DNA of 64,000 bases from Marsupella aquatica (Eukaryota; Marchantiophyta), in NCBI GenBank assembly GCA_973895155.1, contig OZ316893.1:24614001-24678000 (forward strand), in the 5' to 3' direction. The first letter of the stretch is position 1, and every line of letters starts with the position of its first letter. The translations under genes were made by a program, and so were the position numbers. Positions 1 through 12,938 of the stretch are shown piece by piece. A model generated the notes under the pieces. It did not search any database, had not been told where the DNA came from, and saw nothing but the letters and a program-made list of their open reading frames with translations.

Positions 1-957
1 CTCCCCAAAATGTGTTCACCACTTTTTCCGCCACTTTTGCCAAACATTTGCTAGATTTTTTGCATACCATTGGCCACTCTCCCACCAAATCATGGACCTC
101 ATTTGCCAAAATCTAACGGTTGTATGTAAATCTAGGGACATCTGACGAATAGGATATAATTCAAGAAAAATTGTGGAAGAATACTCCTAGCATCTCCTAC
201 CTTTGAGAGGCTGACATTTGCCACATTGGCTAAAAACAAAAAATTAATGTCTTAAACCCGGGGCCCCAAAGTCCCATCTCCAACCCTAACTCAATCTTGC
301 CCCGGGTTCCAACTCCCCAACAACCCCTCAGTTGTTGTTATGTCTTGCCACTTTGTTTACCACAGGAAGAGACATGGGGTGGGAGCCAAAATATCTGGAC
401 CAAAGTTGGTTTGGGGGTGGCAGGTCCTCCAATATTGGAAAGTGTTGCAAATCACACCACTATCCCAAGGGGGCATGGTATTGGCGACTAAGGAGCCGAG
501 TAAACTTGGATGAGGTTACCAAAGGGGTTCCATGCAAGGGGTAGGCAAATTGTTTTGTTGAAAAGTGGGCTGAGTCGTGCCGTTGCCTCAAGGGGAATTG
601 GCGTTGGGGCGGCCAAAGCCAAGAAAGCGGCCGCAGTCAACTTTAATCAAACTAAGCTTAAAGTAACCAAAAAATTGGGGTTACTGATGAGGTTCCAAGA
701 TATATGCAAGTGCAGGGAAAGGGCCATTGAAAAGTCAGCCAAGCAGTGCCGTTACCCCAGGGGGTCTCGACATCGGGGCAGACAACGCCAATTAAGCTAT
801 TGCGGCGACTGTAAGTAAGAAGTTTGAAGTAAGTGGCCAATGATGGTAACTTTCAGCAAAAAGCTTAATAACGTAACAAAAACTTTGGGGTTATCAATGG
901 GGCTTCAGGATGCAAGGGGTGGCAAAAAAGTGGCAACAACTTAACAATTTTTTTACT
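1..957. other. Anonymous intergenic DNA
   Basis: No gene is visible. Short open frames here have no recognisable domain or coding character. A loosely repeated phrase containing 'atgcaaggggt' occurs near 508-551 and 889-935, and a related one near 680-710, so this may be the degenerate margin of a repeat element. Confidence 0.5.
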
Positions 958-2150
958 TAACTTAACATGGTTTAGTAACAATATTTTCAATTGTACTTAA
1001 GAACATCTTTTACTTCACAACTTACATCTTTGTCTAACGACATCCTTTACTTATCGACCATTTTGTACTTAACAAAAAACACTTAATAACATCTTTGGTG
1101 AAACATCTTCTTTTACCTGACGACATCTTAGACATAAAGACATCTTTGGCACATCAACATCTTTTTATTTCACGACATTTTTCACATAAGAACATTTTTT
1201 CTTCACGACACCTTTGGCCGGGCCTTTGGCAACACGACATCATAGTTCTTAATGACATCTTCTTACTTCACAACATCTTTCACATATTAACGACATCTTT
1301 GGCAACATGACATCTTTTTTCTTAACGAAATCTTTGGCAACACAACATATTTTTTCTTAACGAAGTCTTTGGCAACATGACACCTTTTTTGTTGACAGCA
1401 TCTTTGGCAAAACGACATATTTTTTCTTAACAACATCTTTTGTGCAACACACGGGTATTGAGCTATCTTTCACATATTAAGGGCATATTGGGTGAAACAA
1501 CACCTTTTTACTTATAACATCATTTACTTCACAATAACTTAGTTTGGCAAAATGACAACTTTTTCTTAACGCCATCTTTCACATAATGACATCTTTTACA
1601 TTTTGGGCGACACAAAATCTTTTGTGCAATGCACGAGTATTTTTCCTCAACGACGTCTTGGTCAACACGACATCTGTTTTCTCAATGACGTCTTGGCCGA
1701 CACAACATCTTTTTTCTCAGTGATGTCTTGCCCGACACAACATCTTTTCTCTCAACAACGTCTTGGCCAACATGACATCTTTTTTCTCAACGACTTCCCT
1801 TTGCCAACACGACATCCTTTGTCTCAATGACTTATTGGCCGATACGACGTCTTTTTTATCAATGAGATCTTGGCCGACACGACATCATTTTTCTCAACAA
1901 CCTCTTGGCCAATACAACATTTTTCTCAACAATCTCTCGGTCGACACGACATCTTTTTTCTCAACCAATTCATGGCCGACACGACATCTTTTGTTCTATA
2001 CGACCTCTTGGCCAACATGACATCTTTTGTTATCACCGACATTTTGGCCGACATGACATCTTTTGTTCTCAACAACATCTTGGGCAACACGACATCTTTC
2101 TTCTCAACAACCTCTTGGCTGTGACGACATCTTTTGTGGAACGCACAGGT
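958..2150 (+). repeat. 35-bp minisatellite, degenerate at its left end
   Basis: Repeat units follow the pattern CTTGGCC-GACACGACATC-TTTTTTCTCAACAA. From about 1640 to 2130 there are roughly 14 units of 35 (34-37) bp in register. From 958 to 1640 the units are looser and mixed with divergent spacer. The open frames across it encode repetitive 'HDIFFLN'-type peptides, which are by-products of a repeat whose length is not a multiple of three. There is no leader, no cas gene and no unique spacers, so it is a plain tandem array. Confidence 0.85.
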
Positions 2151-5100
2151 ATTGAGCTAGTTGCATATATTACTTAGTAAATAGGATACTAGGTAGACTA
2201 AATCAAAACTACTCTGCCAATTTTTGCAGCTATTTGTCGCATTCATTATCCATATCATTTTCAGTGCTGAAAAACAAAAGCAATAAAGGCCCACAGACAT
2301 AGTAAAGAGGAGGGCACACTCGCAATGCAGGGTCACCCCTCAAGGGCTCCAACCTTGCATGGGTGGGCAGGGGGGGCGGGAGGGGGGAGGAGCGAGTGGA
2401 GGGAGGATGAATAAGAAAGAGGAGGACCAAAAATAGTGAAAAGGGAAAAGGGGGGTTAAGGTGGGGTTTAAGGTTTAAAAGGATAAAAAGGTAAAAGACC
2501 AAAGAACAAAGAAAACAAGAATAAATTCAGGTGAGGCTAACAGTAGTCAGAGATTCATGAAGGTTTAGCTCTTCATTTATGCTTTTCATTTATGCTTCAT
2601 GAACTAAGTTTGAATGGTCATTTCGTCCTCTAGCCTCCAATTTATTTTCCTTGCTTCCAATGGTTGTCGCTGTGATTATTAGCTTTGAATACATTTGGCA
2701 ATGTCGCTTTTAGCAAAAAAGAAAGCAAACTCCAATGGCTTTCCAAGCTTTGATGTGACTATGACTAATTTGGGTTCAGTTAAGGGACTTTCTTCAGCCC
2801 TTGTGTTGGACCACATAAGTTTATTAGATTCAACATGCAGATTAAGACTCAATAGTTATTGGGAAGTTCTGGACTTGTTTCTTTTGGTGTTTAATTGCTC
2901 AGTTTAGTTAATGCTGAGGATGTATAGAATGTTCGTAGACCCAGAATTGGTACTTTTGATGTTACAATCATAAAGTCACAGCCACCTATGATAGCGGCAG
3001 TTTTAATCACCTAGGAGAGACATGTAATTCCAGCCTTGCTTTCGGCATTAGACCACTTTGAGAACATTCTGTAAGCGATTCGCAACTCCTGTTATATTAT
3101 AAGATTGGCTTATTAACCCTCAGTCCCGAATTGGAGGTGGGCGGACTACTCCACGTTTAACAACATCCTCGTTATTAACGAAAGGGTGCCCTGAGACTAA
3201 TCTGAGTATATCGAAAACTTCATATAGTAAGCAGTCGTTTGCCCTATAGTAACTCTACATCGAAAAGAATAATGTAGATGCCTCTGCAGACTGGAGCCAG
3301 GAGATCGAACTCAATTCTGTAAACTTGGATAAACTAAGCTCTAATTATATTTCGGAATATCATCGAGTGCACCATTATCGTTTCCACGGATTCTGTAGAG
3401 CAAGTCACCAAATGCCTAAATTACTGAAACCATTTTCCCAATTTACGATCGACCGGGATCTGTGTGTCAATATCAACCACAGAGGTTGCAGGTTCATCTG
3501 GGATTAGTCTTTCCGAAGCTTCCATGTTTCTCAATTGAAATTTTCAATTAGTTCCTTGATATGTTGAGACTGTAAATTCCGAAATTCGAAGGGGCAAGCT
3601 TCGGCGATCAATACTTGATCTGGACTTTGCTGTTTAGATGGCACACAAGAATTGTTACAATTGCTCTGTATTGCGCTAGGGTCTCAATATCGTCATTAAG
3701 TGTATGACAAACAAATCTGCGTCTGTTCTGTCTAAAATATTTAACAGAGAATAGTTGCACTGGATGAAAATGCAACGTTGACCATTGCCTTCAAAGCAAT
3801 AAAACCGTATAGTAAGAAGAACTTAAACCTCGGCTGAAAGGTGATCTGGTTACTCAAATCCAGCGAGTCCAGGTCTTCAATAGCATCATCGAGTTGTTAA
3901 TGGAGTGTTCCATATTCTGTTTCTGGAGATCAAACGATGAAGTGCCAGCTGTATTAGATTTCCTTATGGAATTCAGGGCTAATACTTGATCCACTTTAAA
4001 GGCAGTGATGAAATCTAGTGCTCCAATTGGGTACTGGCCTACCATTTGGTAGTTTACTACCAGTGTATCCACTAAGTTCGCGATCTCACTCAGTGCCAGT
4101 CATCAATTGAACATGCACAATACAGTTCAAGCCTTGTGTCCGCCATCTGAATACACTGTCATGCTAGAGACCAGAATGAAAGGATTCAGTTCGCATTGTT
4201 CGCATTGCGATGAGTAGCTTTTGTAATGTAAAGCACCTTGTGTTCATTGCATATTAGAAGCACTTTCTGTGACTCTGTGTGAATGTAGTTCCCATGCTGT
4301 AGTTGGTCTATCGCAAGTTTTCCTCACCCTTATAGGCAAATCATGCCTTCTGTCGACAGGATTTTGTCACACAAAGAACCAGAAATTAGTTGGTTGGTCA
4401 GTTGATACTAGAGATGTAGACCTTTCGACACATACCGTAGGTCGTCTCATTTTTTGCTACCCACATTTTGTAGCTAAAGACTCGCGGTTAAAGATTCCAA
4501 TTTTTTGGTCTCATAGCCTATTGGGATCTTCGTGAACAAAAAGTTGCTTCATGGTTAGTTTGATGTGCTCGACCAGTGTCCGTCCCAAGACATTTGAGTG
4601 GGCAGAAATCAGAATGGGGCACTTGACTGACAATGATGCCATTCCTGGCTGTTACTTCAGGATGATAAGTCAGTAGCTGCTCATGCTCTAAAAAAAGGAA
4701 CTGGCAGCTCACAGGAAAGTTTTCTCGGGGCAGAATGAGGGCATACTGTTGGTCTTCACTTCAGCATTTACTGACGAACGCAAAAGTGCCAAAGTTTCAA
4801 TTGCACCTTCGAGAAAGTGCAAAACAACCCAAGCTGCTGCTGATGAGCGCAATTTTGTATTTGCCCCCAGCAAACCAATTAGCCCCTTTTACTGCATCAA
4901 ATTACATTCTGACCTTGTGAGACTGTCTAGGCTTCATCTCGTACTTCAGAGAGCAATGTACACAGAGGGCGGTCTTGTTCCCATAATTATCAACGGATTT
5001 TTGCAGTCGATAATGAGAATGTTGTTTCCATCACACCACGATTATGAACATCTACACTAGCAGTTGGAGATTAGCAATCTAGAAGGTAGTGTGGCAAAAC

Positions 5101-6300
5101 ATTCGGTTCAACTTGGAAAACCAAATACTTGCCATTGCCATTATTGACAGGTACAATTTGGGCACTCCGATATAAGTTCTACTAGAGGTGTGTTTGGAAC
5201 TCATTACCCTTTGGGTGACAGAAAAGTACCGGCCACGTGAGTTGTACTCATTCATTTCTGATTGACCACCCAGGCGGAGACGGTTCAAGGTAGTGCAGCG
5301 AACACAGCTGAGAATGTCGATGAGTTCGCACCGATTGACTGACTTGGGCGTCCGGAAAAGGGATCGTATTGAGATGTGCAGCAACTTACTACCGAACTTA
5401 ACTAGAAACTGGGTCAATCCCGGGTGTTGCTAGTCATGAAGTGCAACATTAGTCTATATATTTCTCTCATGCAGCTTTTCAAATCTCTCTCCGAGCGGCT
5501 GCGCGCGGTGATATCTCACTTTTAGTGCTGGTCGTGCATATCCGTTAGAGGAACCACAGCACAAACTACTGTACTGTCAGTCAAGCCCAGGTATTAATTT
5601 GTGGGAGAAGTGGAGCCAGGTCAATCGGACAATCCTGAGCATTGGAGTTGGCAAATAATGCCATGAAAATAGCATTTCCTCAAACATTCTAAGCTGGCGT
5701 TGTGTATCATCCTTATCGTGTCCACTTTCCAATAGAAAACAACAATCAATAGAATGAGGGCCGACTGGATTCTTGTCGTTCAAATCTTGGAGCAATGTAA
5801 ACGAAACTCACGGAGGTACCCTGAGAGTCACCCCGTCGCATCCTCTTGCCAGGAGACCGGGAAGGGCAGGTTCAATCGGTCGCTCTATCTCCCAGAGGTC
5901 TAGATTGCCTTGCTTGCCTGGCCTGCCAAAGGAGTCTTTGGCAATGGTGGGGATCTCGACATTCTAATTGTCACTTCTTATGAGCTCAAATTGACATTCC
6001 GATACTCTAGTGTCTGAATGCTATCACCGGGCCCTCCAACGAACTCTTGCTCTCATGATCTCCAATTTTGTTCTGCACCTGTGGTGTGGTGGGCACACAT
6101 CGATTATTTTGCGATTGCCTTGCGATTGGCTTGTCTCGTCTTGAAATGCTCATCCTTCCGAGCGCTATTATTGTACAACAATGGGCCATGAAAAGGTAAC
6201 TGAGCAGGTGGGGGGCCGAATCCCAATGTTTGTCCAGTTTGGACGACTCGTATGGTTAATTAGGAATTCAACTATGGATGGCGGAGTTTTGCATTTGGGT
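2151..6300. other. Anonymous intergenic DNA, no gene recognised
   Basis: Several 60-110 codon open frames occur on both strands, but none has a recognisable domain, a consistent codon pattern or plausible splice context. The only local structure noted is a G-rich tract at 2361-2390. Old, unrecognisable transposon remains cannot be excluded. Confidence 0.4.
2361..2390 (+). other. G-run cluster with G-quadruplex potential
   Basis: Five closely spaced runs of at least three guanines (GGGTGGGCAGGGGGGG followed by CGGG and a run of six G) fit the G3+N1-7 quadruplex pattern on the plus strand. It lies in anonymous DNA with no visible promoter beside it. Confidence 0.5.
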
Positions 6301-6315
6301 AACAAAGCCTGAAGA

Positions 6316-7021
6316 ATGGGCTTACCTGCAGTGAGCAAGGAAGGCGTCAAATGTACTTACTTCATTCTACGTAAGGACTTTCTTCCTGGGCACTCCGAGG
6401 CAGCAAATTCACCAACTCCACCTCCTCAACCACTTCCAGATTCTGCAAAATCTGGCGATGGAAGACCAAAGACATACAAATCAAAGAAGACTCCTCCTGG
6501 AGTAACTCCCCTTCAGCCCTCGGACACATTTGATGATGATAATCTTATGGAACTTGAATTTGGTAGACCTTGCAAGCATATGATATCACAATCTTTGGGA
6601 GATAGGAGCAGCAACTGTGAGTTTTGCCGTGGGGCCAAGCTGGTGGAAGAGGCAGCCCGAAACAATGACCTTTTAGCTGACGAAGCTGATGACTTGAGCT
6701 TGGTAAGACTATCAAAAGCTCATCCGCACACCATGGACTCGCTACTTGAAATGTTATTTCATTTCACAGATCTCCTGACGCATTCCTGATTTGTGACCCC
6801 AGATTATTATTTCAATATCACCGCAGTTATGTCAGTTTCCCCTCGTTCTTCATAATCTTTGTCCTCATCAGTTCAGTGCATTCACTTGTTTGAATGTCAA
6901 ATCTCTGCCCCTCTACGTTTCTTTTTTCTTAGATTGCACGTCTGCGGCCCTTGGATTGGAGGACCAGATCGAGTTTTTCTCCAAGCAGGGGTCAAAGCGT
7001 GCATCTGTAAAGCAGGGGTAG
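6316..7021 (+). CDS. Possible spliced gene fragment of unknown function
   Basis: An open frame from 6316 encodes a Pro/Lys/Asp-rich segment and then a short cysteine motif (RPCKHMISQ... CEFCRGAKL) near residues 86-107. It runs up to a good splice donor, TTG|GTAAGA, after 6702. A polypyrimidine tract ending in TTAG at 6931-6932 precedes a short frame reading GLEDQIEFFSKQGSKRASVK and ending at a TAG at 7019-7021, which has coding character. The phases do not join directly (donor phase 0; the downstream frame needs one extra base), so an intermediate exon or damage must be assumed. An alternative 5' acceptor lies at CCTGCAG near 6333. I do not recognise the family. It could be the 3' part of a host gene or a relic. 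Confidence 0.35.
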
Positions 7022-7059
7022 GATCTCGTCTGAAGCATGCAACCTGTAGAGGGAGATGG

Positions 7060-10000
7060 TGCTCGATATGTCGATCGATCTTTGTTAGGCGCATCTTCCG
7101 TGCTGCTACCTTTTAATCAAGTGCATAGCCCAATCTGAACATCTGAACGGGAACTTCGGCTACACAGGGTACAGAAACCACGACGTACAAATCCTATTAA
7201 TGATCGCTAGGGAATCATTGGACAAAGGTGATTTTTTACTTGAGCCAGCCCCAAAAACAACTGCTGCCCACAAAAGAAGTCTTCCGAAGCAACGCCAAAC
7301 AAGTAAAAAGGGAGAGTGCTGTCAATCACAAATTTGGGGAATCTTGTCAAACAGGGTTTTGTATCTACAGAGAAAATTTCGGTAATCGAGATTCACTGAT
7401 TCCTTTTGGATAGGCGTACTTAATAGCCCTTTCCGTTCAGAAGACATTTGTCGAAGCCTTGGCCTTCTTCATTTTCCAGCTCTTTTGCAACGTTTGGATA
7501 CATATAAAGATAAACATATCCACGCGAGAGTTCAAATCATTGCAATCATCATGATCGTCTGTTTAAGTTGCGATGAACAGTGACGATTGGTTGTGAACCT
7601 CATCATCGTAATCATCCAGCGCACTTCTTCCAGTTCCGCTCACTTCACGAAAAAAGAGAAAAGAGATTACCGAAAGAGGTTGAGATTGACGGTCTTCAAC
7701 CAATGACCTTCCTCTTCACGCGTGCTTAACGCTGAGCCACCAAGGGAAGGAAAGTAATCCGTGATTCATTCCTACGTCAGGAAAGGTTTGAGATAGCTTG
7801 AGAAAACTTCCGTAACAAACACGACAGCTTGATGTCCAAATCCGTTGTTCGATGAGTTGTTGTGTCGGATATTCAATAGAATGATCAATAATGTCTCTAC
7901 TTCACGAGCAGAAAGTAGAGGTGAAAAAGAGAGATGGCATCTCGTCATGATTATGTCTCTATTCCTGTGGTACCCATGAATCCACGCAAGTACACCCATC
8001 GAGAGCTAAGTACAGTACTGTATAAAGAAATTGCCGGCTTAAAAAGTCAAATTAATAAAGAATCTGTACAAGGAACACCAGAATGATGGACTCTTTTTAT
8101 CCGAAGTACCGCAATGATAAGATCTCCATGTACAGTGAAACAAGATCCGTTTCGGTCAGGTGAGATACCGTTGGATCATTGACACACAGAGCAAAAACAT
8201 TTATCGAATCACTTATAAAAGATTTTCTTTTCCCAAATTTCTCACTCACAGTGACGAACTTTAAAACACTATTCAGTTTTATTGTGGATTACAATTCATG
8301 CGCGAAAATTCCATAGCAGTACGGTAGGAGCATTGAGGGTGTAGCCATTCTATCCAAAAGTACAATCTGCAACTATAATATCTCTTGCAGTCATACTGAA
8401 AGAAGATGTTGTTCCGGTTATGGTGATTATAGGAGCACCATCATTCCGGGGGCCTGCCAAATGAACTAAAAGAGTACTATGGACCCAAAAATGAATTCAC
8501 TCCGGAGCTTCCATTGGATATTGTCTCCGAACTGGACACAACACTATTCAAAAGGCTGTGGCGAACTCTGTGTTCGTCCGCCACCGAGCCTCCTCCTGCC
8601 AACCACCCTCTGGTGCTGGCTTCGGTAAGGCTCGGTAAGTTTACATCAAGACTCCTTGTATACTATCCACCAAGGAGCAATTTGGAGTGCGAGGACTGAG
8701 CAACAAGTTTGTACTTGCCGTCTCTACTACTTAGTTACCTATCCATGAAAGCTCGAGCAAATGCACAGCGCATGCTGTGGAAAACCTCCTCCTGTATGTC
8801 TCGGAGGCAGCCATCTTCATTCTGGAGTGTCTAACACTTAAACTTTTTCCAGACAGGGCAGCCTAATACATTCCATGCAAAAAGCTTTTGGGGACGAGCT
8901 CTCCCGTACCTTCACTACTATAGTGGTTGCAAGGCGTCAAAAGTTGCAAGGCAGATTATCGATCATGGTAGCTACTTTGAGGGGGCCAGCCTACTAACCA
9001 CTGACTCCACGTCTTAAGGGCTTGCAAGGCTTCAAAAGGTGCAAGGCAGAGAAGGAGGAGATCATTTCTTTCCTTTAACGAGATCAAGTCTTCCAGAAGG
9101 CTAGACTAATTACCCTTAGCGATTTCTGATGGAGAGCAATGGTGCAAGGGAGAGAAAACGGAAACTCTTTCTCTTGTGCCCGAGAAGAATTCTTCCAGCA
9201 GGCTAAACATACCGTGAGCGAAACCGCATCGACATTGGGTGGTGGTACAAATATGTTGCACTCGGTCCAGTAGCTTGGCGAGAGTAATTTCTGCTCATTC
9301 AGAAAAACAGGTACAATCCTCAACATGGACTTTGCCTGGGCAGTAACTGACCCGCATGTGTTCCGCAATTTTGTATGGGAGGCGTAGACAATTAAAAGAC
9401 ATGACAAGCCAAAGTCTGGAAGGGAATTTACAAAACTATGAAGTGACTAGCAATTTGTCATCGTGTACGATTGCCATTCGGGCACGATTGTGTGAAGAGA
9501 CCGCTTACACGTTGCTCATCTTTGTCACAGTGAGTGACTACTGTGCTGTGATGGCCGTCGATTCATGATGCATTCGTCAGAGATGTGAGATTTCTAGATG
9601 CGATAGCCGTCTGCCAAGCGTATAGAAAATTGTGCAGACAGCATTCGTAGCATAAGACCATCATCCAACTGAGGTGAATCAGAACCAAAGCCTGACGTGT
9701 GGTCCAAGTGTCAAGCTCCGTTGTGGAGAATTTGGAGTGGGCGGCTACAAGGTGATCAGGATGTCAGCCTGTAAGTGAGGTATGTTTTGTGCCAGTGTAG
9801 TGCTAAATCATTTGAGAATTGGTGCATTTCACGTGTGCGTCCGGTATAGGGGAACACCTCAATGAAAAGTACTTCTTCTAGCTTATAGAGTCAAGGACTC
9901 GTGTCCCACTAGTCAAGTTCGACTATCAGTTATCACCTTGCAACGCCAGCGTGCACGATTTCCACTGGGCTGCTGAGGTTCCAATTGAAGAGAGGACCTA

Positions 10001-12480
10001 TTCCTTGCAGTGAGATACAACGTTAGTCTACACCGTATCTACTGCATGACCACTGTGAATCGGATTTTTTACTTCGGTCATGAGAACACCACCTTCTTGC
10101 CAGCCATTGCAGACTACTTTTAATGAGGGGCATGCGGACACAGTGTAGCTAAATTGCAATAAGGAAAATCCCTTTGTCATCACTCCATCACGGTGTGTAT
10201 TCAGGCTAGTCATGCACAGCTACTCAGTCGGTTTGCCATAGTCTAATTAGAAGCACTCAATCAAGTTGAACATACATATCCAAATAGTTGAGCGATTCCA
10301 TCAAACAAAAGACATTACATACCACACAGATTGACCCTCGGTATTCAGACTCTAAACTAAAAACAAACACCAGAATCGCAGAAAATTCCGAGGGAGCTCT
10401 GAATTTTACTAGTGAATTGCGGGCAATAACTGGGATGCGTGTGAATCGAACGTTCTTTTTTTTGCCACGCAGGATTTGCAAAACCTTCAACATATTCAGC
10501 CCCTCAATTACTACATGACAAATGTTACAAAATGTCGGACTTTCATCCAATCATTGAAGTAGTTATTCATCCAATGAACTCTTCAAACATGACGAAGTTC
10601 GGTAGAATGACAGCTTCACTATACTGAACAAATAGAAATTACATTCCTCCTAGAGATGATAAGAAGACACATACAGACTTCGAATATCTAGATTATCATC
10701 AAGCATCTCGAGATCCGCTTTTCACCTTTCCATCCATACAATCACCTTTACTGCTAGTCAAGAAAGAAGGAAACGCATCAGTAGAGGTATAATCTCCACG
10801 AGAATCTTCTGCTTCGTCCTAGAGTTAAGGTAAATTTGTGACTCCTGGGACACATGAATCCGACAAAGAATCCCAATCCAGCCACAACTTAAGAACCGTC
10901 GTTTGCTTCGGTGGAAAGCTGCATCCAACCAAAACAGATTAGTAACCCTTGTCTTTTACACCTGGCGACTGCATTCAAGAAAACAAACAGAGACCGAGAC
11001 AGGAACAGTATTTATTTATCTGTTCATCACGGGGCACGCTGTACCTTATTTTAAAACGTGTACACGTCAACCAACGAACAAAATCTTACTTCCAGGATAC
11101 AGTTCCAGGAGTGGTGACCAACGTATATTCAATTGCCGCAGGGTATTAAATCAACATTTAAGAAATCCAGTATAACTCCCTAAAACGACCATGGACAGAG
11201 TGCACGGGGAATCCACTGAGTACTTCAGTGCAAGAACGATCTATCTGATAGCAGGGGGTTCGCACTTCTGCAAACTGACTTAGATTATTCCATGGTTCTC
11301 CTTGCCAAACTGGTAAAAAGCCTTGTTCCCCTCAAATGCTGTTTCGTACATTGGCAATCTCCCAAGCCAAGAGCTGTATTCAGACACGAAGGTCAATATG
11401 CCAGAGCAGGATTCACACTTATAACTGTGGCAATCCATCAATTACTGGGTTCTTTTGAACTGCTTCAAGCAGCACCACAAATGCATGCGTATGAGAAAGA
11501 TATTCTATCATGACGAACACAGTCAATCATGTGCTACGAGACAAATTGGTCGTAACCATGAGCTTCTGCTCGCCGTAGATATCAGTCTTTCATTATCTAC
11601 AGAAACACGCACAACGGATTATCAATTCTGAAGTTGGCTCCACATGAATAAGAATCAAGTTTCGGTGTTCGCTCTGATCTGAAAACGATCAACGCAATTC
11701 AAGATTGTCCAGGAAGAGGGGATTTGACCACATCAAAGTAAAACAAAGAGAGATGCGCTCCAACCTGTACCTAGTCTTTCCACTCCCTCTACTGAGTAGT
11801 GACTGGTAGCACAGTAGCAAGTGACTGGTCGTCTATGCACGTTGTACTACATGTGCCTGTCAGCAGCAATTCTCATCGACGGTAACTTCTAAATCTCCGA
11901 CCAGTCCCGGTTCATCTGGGACGGAATTGTCCTTCGAGTCACGAGTCATGACCGTTATGCGCTTTGGCAATGAAAACTACTAGAGGGCACTTGTCCACAA
12001 CCTAGACACAATCTCCCCATTCGAAGGGACACATTCGGCTTAATACCTCCTGTATTACATAAGCAACAAATCTACCTGGAGCGACCCAGCACCTCTGCCA
12101 AAAGGCATCAAAATTCTCTGTGAAAGTTCCAATATCATATCACGCGTCGAATATACAGCACAAGAGCAGGTCTTGAATAGAAGCCAACGATGTACAACCA
12201 GCCTTCAAGGCTCACTACAGTACTCTGAAATACATAACAAAGCCCAAAATTGAAGGAAATGGGGCGCAACGGAATGCGTCCCATCAAGACGAAGAGCAAC
12301 AGAGTATCTTACGACTAAGCTGTACAAAATTTCGGTGTCCTTCCACCGCTTATTCCAACCTAGTAGTACTCCCGCATATTATGACCATAATTAAGAATTC
12401 CCTAAGAAGTAATCCATCCGACTCGGAATTCCATACATACAATAACAGGACTTAGCACATCCAGTTCCGGTTACACCGAA
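7060..12480. other. Anonymous intergenic DNA, no gene recognised
   Basis: About 5.4 kb of mixed-composition sequence without a recognisable coding region, RNA gene or repeat array. Short open frames (for example 9084-9407 minus and 10903-11175 plus) lack domains and overlap one another on opposite strands. Confidence 0.4.
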
Positions 12481-12938
12481 CCGAGTGACTCGCTCCGCAA
12501 AGATAGAAACGATTTCCGGATCTCATTTGTTTCTAAACCCTTATCAGAACGCCAATCAACTGCGTGACCTTCAAACTCTCCCATTTCGCTTGTCTTGCAT
12601 GCATCACGAGAGACCTTTCCAAATCCATATGCCTTGTTCGACGTCGATTATACAACACGCTAATCCTCTGCTGTCACTACCGCGGAGAATAGCCCATCAT
12701 CACCTCCGCTGTCACTCACTGACTTGGAAACTGACCAAATCACCGTAACCATTACAATCGTCACCTCTTGGTCCTCCAACAGAAATGTCGGAATACCGTA
12801 AGAGAGACTTCAAGAGAAACCCATCGTTCTCTCTCTCTGTCTGTCTAGGCCGTCTCTCAGCCTCGAGACAGAAATGTCACAATACCTTACGAACGGCATT
12901 TCTACGTCTCGATGACCCACATCACTGAGATATTGTCA
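12481..12938 (-). other. Probable 3' flank/UTR of the trihelix-like gene
   Basis: Lies directly downstream of the minus-strand transcription factor stop codon. It contains a twice-repeated phrase, 'cagaaatgtc(g/a)(g/c)aatacc', near 12780-12800 and 12865-12890. No convincing coding region. The extent of the UTR is inferred. Confidence 0.35.

Noticed and set aside
958-2150. CRISPR-like regular repeats
   Set aside because: Units are contiguous and degenerate, with no unique spacers, and the window is eukaryotic.
1603-2177. Several overlapping open frames rich in HDIFFLN/TTSFFS peptides
   Set aside because: They follow the 35-bp DNA repeat in three frames; the peptide repeats are a by-product of the tandem array.
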